The notes beneath the pieces were generated by a model. It had not been told where the DNA came from. It saw only the letters and a list, made by a program, of their open reading frames with translations, and ran no database searches. Positions 4,601 to 8,156 of a DNA stretch of 8,156 bases are shown here, in pieces. The position numbers and the translations under genes are program-made. Source of the stretch: Propionibacteriales bacterium (GTDB lineage: Bacteria > Actinomycetota > Actinomycetes > Propionibacteriales > Propionibacteriaceae); assembly GCA_030453285.1 (NCBI GenBank), contig JAKDKP010000075.1, positions 1 to 8,156 on the forward strand, given 5' to 3'. Positions within the stretch are counted from its first letter, which is position 1. Every line of letters begins with the position of its first letter.

Positions 4601-7600
4601 ATGCTCGACGAGCCCGAGAACATCAACACGTCCGATTCCCCCGCAGAACCGGGTCCCCGGCGTCGCCGCCGGGCCGCCAGCCGCCCGGCTGGCCCTCCGG
4701 TCGCCGAGCCGACCGGCGTCGAAGAGGCCGCGCAGGCCGAACCAGCGAAGGCGCCGACCACCAGCACCGGTACGGCCACCGTGTCCGACACCGCGGATGC
4801 CGAGCCGCCGAAGCGTCCCCGCCGCACCCGTAAGAAGGCAGTCGCCCCGACCACCAAGGCGGCCCCGACCACCGAGGCAGCCCCCGCGGCAGACAGCCCA
4901 TCCGAGGCAGCATCCACGGCGTCGGTGGCATCCTCCGAACAGGTGCCCGAGAAGGCGCCCGATGCGGAGACCAAGCCGGCCCGACGCCGTCCGCGCAAGA
5001 AGGCCGAGGCTGCTCCCGAGGCGGAGCCGAAGGTCGAGGCAGCCGACACCGAGACTCAGCCGGACACGACGTCCGAGCCGACCGGCAAGCCCGCGCAAGC
5101 TGTCGACAGCGACAAGGGCGCCGATGCCCAGGACAAGGCGCCGGTCCGTCGCCGACGCGGCCGCCCCGCCGTTGCCGACCCGTTCGCGGTTCCCGAGTTC
5201 GACGTGAATGCCGCGCGCAGCACGTCATCGGCGAAGACCGAGGATGCGGCGGCGGACAAGTCCAGTACGCCGGAGACCGACCAGCCCGCAGCTGGCCTGA
5301 ACGATGCGGGCCTGAGCGATGCAGGCCAGCAGGGCCCCGACGCCGAGGACTCGACGGAGTCGGGCGGTGGCCGCCGCAGGCGCGGTCGCGGTCGCGGCTC
5401 TCGCGCTGTCCGGTCCGCAGATCAGTCGTCGGAAGATCAGCCGTCCGAGGAACGCCCGGTCGCCAACGCCAAGGACGACGAGGACGAGAAGGACGAAGGC
5501 GCGTCCGACAAGGCTGACTCCGATCAGGTCTCGGACAGGGATGACTCGGACAGGGATGACTCGGACAAGGATGACTCGGACAAGGACAACTCGGACAAGG
5601 ACGACGCCAATCGGAGCGAGGACGACTCTGACGACGATGACGAGTCCGGTGGCCGTCGCCGGCGGCGTCGTCGCGGTGGTCGTCGCCGTCGCCGCAGCGG
5701 AGACGATGCCGACGCCCAGGGTGAGGGTGACGATGCCGAGGATGGCAAGTCCGACAGCGGCCGTTCCGAAGGAAAGAAGTCCGAGGACGACTCCGATGAC
5801 TCCGACGAGGATGGCGAGTCCGGGGGACGTCGCCGCCGCCGGCGCCGCAGCCGGAGCCGCCGTGGTGGCGACGAGCCGGACGATGGCGGACGCAAGCGCG
5901 CCAACGATGCAGTCACCGGCATTGACGGGTCGACCCGAATGGAGGCCAAGCGTCAGCGACGCCGCGAGGGTCGCGAGGCTGGGCGTCGTCGTACGCCCAT
6001 CCTGAGCGAGGCCGAATTCCTGGCCCGTCGGGAGTCGGTCAAGCGGACCATGATCATCCGGCAGGGTGAGAGCATGTCGCAGTTGGCCGTCCTCGAGGAC
6101 AACAACCTGGTTGAGCACTACGTCGACAACTCCAGCGCTCGCTCGCTGATCGGCAACGTCTACCTGGGCAAGGTGCAGAACGTGCTGCCGTCCATGGAGG
6201 CCGCCTTCATCGACATCGGGGAAGGCCGCAACGCCGTGCTGTACGCCGGCGAGCTCGACTGGAACGCCTTCGCCGGCAACAGCAAGAAGATCGAGTCGGT
6301 GCTGAAATCCGGCCAGACCGTGTTGGTGCAGGTCACCAAGGATCCGCTCGGCGCCAAGGGTGCCCGCCTGACCAACCACATCTCGCTACCGGGGCGTTAC
6401 ATCGTCTATTCGCCCGGTGGTCATCTGTCGGGGATCAGCCGCAAGTTGCCCGACACCGAACGCAAGCGCCTCAAGGAGGTGCTCAGCGAGCACCTCGATG
6501 AGAACGCCAGCGTGATCGTCCGGACCGCCGCCGAGGGCGCCAGCGAGGACGAACTGGTTCGTGACGTGAACCGCCTCACTCTGCAGTGGGCGGCGATCTC
6601 GAAGCAGACCAAGGGCAGCGCACCGCAGCAGCTCTACGCCGAGCCGGACCTCACCGTACGGATCGTACGAGACCTCTTCACCGAGGACTTCGCCGAGTTG
6701 ATCATCCAGGGCAACCAGCAGGACGATGATGCGTACGACAGCGTGATGGACTACGTCCAGCATGTCGCACCGCACCTGGTCGGCCGGATCCGCCGCTGGG
6801 AGGATCACTCGGGCGGGGGCAACGGGGGCAACGGCAAGGATGCCTTCGGCGCCCACCGCATTGACGAGCAGATTGCCCGTGCGCTCGACCGCAAGGTGCA
6901 CCTGCCCTCGGGTGGTTCCTTGATCATCGACCGTACCGAGGCGATGACCGTCATCGACGTCAACACCGGCAAGTTCACCGGCACCGGCGGCAACCTCGAG
7001 GCCACCGTCACCAGCAACAACCTGGAGGCAGCCGAGGAGATCGTGCGCCAACTGCGGCTGCGTGACCTCGGTGGCATCATCGTGATCGACTTCATCGACA
7101 TGGTGCTGCCGAGCAACCGTGAGCTTCTGCTGCGCCGCCTGGTCGAGTGCCTGGGGCGGGACCGTACCCGGCACCAGGTGGCCGAGGTGACCAGCCTGGG
7201 TCTGGTGCAGATGACGCGCAAGCGGATCGGCACCGGGTTGGGTGAAGCGTTCACCACCGAGTGTGAGCACTGCCATGGACGCGGCTACGTCACCCATGAC
7301 GAACCGCTCGAGATCGAACCGAGCGAGGACAACGATCGCGGTGGACGCGGTCGCAACCAGCGGGGTGGGTCCAACAACCGCAATGGTCGTTCTCGGGGTG
7401 GCAACGGTCAGGAGAAGAACACTCCGCCGCCGCGCCAGCCCTTGCCCAAGGTGATGCCTCCCATCCCCGATCAGTTCCGCAAGGACCAGAGCGCCGACTC
7501 CGCGGTTGAGGAGCAGTCAGCGGAGGCGGACGCAGCGGTGATGCCGGAGTCGGATGGGCCCACGGAATCGAACCCTGCTGCGGACTCGAATGCGCCCGTG

Positions 7601-8044
7601 ACTGCGGACTCGAACGAAGCATCTGCGGAGCCGACCGCGCCGCGCGCCAGGTCGGCGCGTGGCAAAGGAGCTCGAAGGGCCACGCGGGGGACCACTGTCG
7701 GCACTGCGCCGGCTGTTCAGCAGAGGGAGTCGGTGATCGAGGCCACTCCGACGGCTCCCGCGCGGGACGGTGAGCCGGTCGCCGTCGATCCGTTGCAGGG
7801 GGACGCTGGTGAGACGTCTGTCGTCGCGGCCGCCGACGTACCGTCCACCGACGACGACCGCACGGTGAGTGTCGACCTGAGCCAGCAGGGGCAGATCGTC
7901 ACACAGGCACCCGAGTATCGGGCGCCGGAACCTGCTCCGGTCAGCACCGAGGAGGACGCCAACGCGGACGCACCTACTGCGCCCATCGAGGTCACGCCCA
8001 ACGAGGCCAAGCCCGAGCCGGTCACGTCCGACGAGGGCCCGTGA
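4601..8044 (+). CDS. rne: Ribonuclease E/G with long disordered N- and C-terminal extensions
   Basis: RNase E/G is an endoribonuclease for mRNA decay and rRNA/tRNA processing. The catalytic core occupies about residues 484-900 of 1147. An S1-type RNA-binding segment comes first (GNVYLGKVQNVLPSMEAAFIDIG from residue 518). The DNase I-like part has the metal-binding aspartates D786 (TVIDVNTGKF) and D830 (IVIDFIDM). The zinc-link CxxC is C888-C891 (CEHCHGRG). The D786-D830 (44) and D830-C888 (58) spacings agree with E. coli D303-D346-C404. The first ~480 residues are low complexity: Ala/Pro/Lys/Glu-rich, then alternating acidic blocks and three polyarginine blocks that each begin ESGG (residues 253, 348, 406). 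After the core come an RGG-like patch (about 913-934) and an acidic Ala/Glu/Thr tail. A central core with two extensions is known for actinobacterial RNase E; this copy is long, mostly because of its N-terminus. Such regions usually bind RNA or degradosome partners. Confidence 0.96.
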   Translation: MLDEPENINTSDSPAEPGPRRRRRAASRPAGPPVAEPTGVEEAAQAEPAKAPTTSTGTATVSDTADAEPPKRPRRTRKKAVAPTTKAAPTTEAAPAADSPSEAASTASVASSEQVPEKAPDAETKPARRRPRKKAEAAPEAEPKVEAADTETQPDTTSEPTGKPAQAVDSDKGADAQDKAPVRRRRGRPAVADPFAVPEFDVNAARSTSSAKTEDAAADKSSTPETDQPAAGLNDAGLSDAGQQGPDAEDSTESGGGRRRRGRGRGSRAVRSADQSSEDQPSEERPVANAKDDEDEKDEGASDKADSDQVSDRDDSDRDDSDKDDSDKDNSDKDDANRSEDDSDDDDESGGRRRRRRRGGRRRRRSGDDADAQGEGDDAEDGKSDSGRSEGKKSEDDSDDSDEDGESGGRRRRRRRSRSRRGGDEPDDGGRKRANDAVTGIDGSTRMEAKRQRRREGREAGRRRTPILSEAEFLARRESVKRTMIIRQGESMSQLAVLEDNNLVEHYVDNSSARSLIGNVYLGKVQNVLPSMEAAFIDIGEGRNAVLYAGELDWNAFAGNSKKIESVLKSGQTVLVQVTKDPLGAKGARLTNHISLPGRYIVYSPGGHLSGISRKLPDTERKRLKEVLSEHLDENASVIVRTAAEGASEDELVRDVNRLTLQWAAISKQTKGSAPQQLYAEPDLTVRIVRDLFTEDFAELIIQGNQQDDDAYDSVMDYVQHVAPHLVGRIRRWEDHSGGGNGGNGKDAFGAHRIDEQIARALDRKVHLPSGGSLIIDRTEAMTVIDVNTGKFTGTGGNLEATVTSNNLEAAEEIVRQLRLRDLGGIIVIDFIDMVLPSNRELLLRRLVECLGRDRTRHQVAEVTSLGLVQMTRKRIGTGLGEAFTTECEHCHGRGYVTHDEPLEIEPSEDNDRGGRGRNQRGGSNNRNGRSRGGNGQEKNTPPPRQPLPKVMPPIPDQFRKDQSADSAVEEQSAEADAAVMPESDGPTESNPAADSNAPVTADSNEASAEPTAPRARSARGKGARRATRGTTVGTAPAVQQRESVIEATPTAPARDGEPVAVDPLQGDAGETSVVAAADVPSTDDDRTVSVDLSQQGQIVTQAPEYRAPEPAPVSTEEDANADAPTAPIEVTPNEAKPEPVTSDEGP
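5531..5605 (+). repeat. Five tandem 15-base repeats inside rne
   Basis: Five consecutive in-frame 15-base units run without gaps: TCGGACAGGGATGAC twice (5531-5560), TCGGACAAGGATGAC (5561-5575), TCGGACAAGGACAAC (5576-5590) and TCGGACAAGGACGAC (5591-5605). They encode S-D-[RK]-D-[DN] five times (residues 311-335). The near identity of the first copies at DNA level points to recent expansion by slippage or unequal exchange, and the copy number may differ between strains. Confidence 0.95.
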
Positions 8045-8075
8045 CATCCATCCGCTGAGGCGGGGTTGCTCGTGA

Positions 8076-8141
8076 ACAAGGGCTGATCAGCGACACCCGT
8101 GGCTCCTGGCGCCACGGATATCGCCGATCAGCCCTCCTTGT
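8076..8141 (+). terminator. Long imperfect hairpin downstream of rne
   Basis: The arms pair from the outside in: ACAA (8076-8079) with TTGT (8138-8141), then across a 3-base bulge GGGCTGATC (8080-8088) with GATCAGCCC (8126-8134), then GCGA (8090-8093) with TCGC (8121-8124), and CCGTGGC (8097-8103) with GCCACGG (8111-8117), closing on a 7-base loop. It begins 32 bases after the rne stop. It lacks a T-run. A terminator, an RNase III-type processing site or a leader structure of the next gene are all possible; terminator is the simplest reading. Confidence 0.55.
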
Positions 8142-8156
8142 ACGACGCCACCCCAG

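Noticed and set aside
3961..5049. A 362-codon minus-strand open frame spanning the ROK end, the rne leader and the rne start
   Set aside because: It crosses two genes and a non-coding leader, has biased Ala/Gly/Arg composition and no recognisable domain. It is explained as a shadow frame.
4440..5207. A + strand GTG-started frame overlapping the rne start in another phase
   Set aside because: It is Arg/Pro-rich low-complexity sequence with no ribosome-binding site and no family resemblance, while rne at 4601 has AAGGAG and homology.
5531..5605. The repeats as a CRISPR array
   Set aside because: The units are contiguous 15-mers without spacers and are in frame within a coding sequence.
5225..6379. 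A 384-codon open frame on the minus strand opposite rne
   Set aside because: Its product is low-complexity Val/Ala/Gly/Leu-rich sequence mirroring the Asp/Arg-rich rne codons. The + strand frame has clear RNase E motifs; long antisense frames are expected in GC-rich DNA.
8052..8063. CCGC-TGAG-GCGG mini-hairpin just after rne as a separate terminator
   Set aside because: Four base pairs alone are too short, and the much stronger hairpin at 8076-8141 follows.

Overview
The window is high-GC DNA with the codon use and gene content of an actinobacterium. Frequent CGTACG-type codon junctions and the gene set suggest the Propionibacteriaceae or close relatives, but this placement is an inference from composition and synteny, not from a marker gene. 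All recognised genes are on the + strand and the region is chromosomal housekeeping DNA. I see no tRNA, rRNA, insertion sequence, phage gene or CRISPR array.

Layout: (1) positions 1-428 hold the C-terminal end of a penicillin-binding transpeptidase with its KTGTAE motif. (2) A 127-base spacer contains a nested stem-loop and ends in a TAGGAT -10 element. (3) folC (556-2109) makes folyl/dihydrofolyl polyglutamates and carries an unusual acidic C-terminal tail. (4) A small DUF4233-type membrane protein (2106-2480) overlaps folC by 4 bases. (5) ndk (2490-2921) appears to have its own leaderless promoter, whose -10 box overlaps the stop codon of the preceding gene. (6) A ROK-family regulator (3136-4293) has lost several kinase and zinc-site residues. 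(7) A 307-base non-coding leader holds a possible promoter and four hairpins. (8) rne (4601-8044) encodes an RNase E/G whose catalytic core sits between long disordered, charge-patterned extensions. (9) A long imperfect hairpin lies after rne.

Functionally, folC-DUF4233-ndk is a familiar actinobacterial cluster of folate and nucleotide metabolism, and rne is often found near it. The ROK regulator between ndk and rne looks like a lineage-specific neighbour. There is no strong evidence of a wholly new system. The points most worth a second look are the paired GAGGGAAG/TAGGAT promoters without Shine-Dalgarno sequences, the eroded ROK sensor with a palindrome beside its start, the structured rne leader, and the repeated ESGG-polyarginine modules in RNase E.
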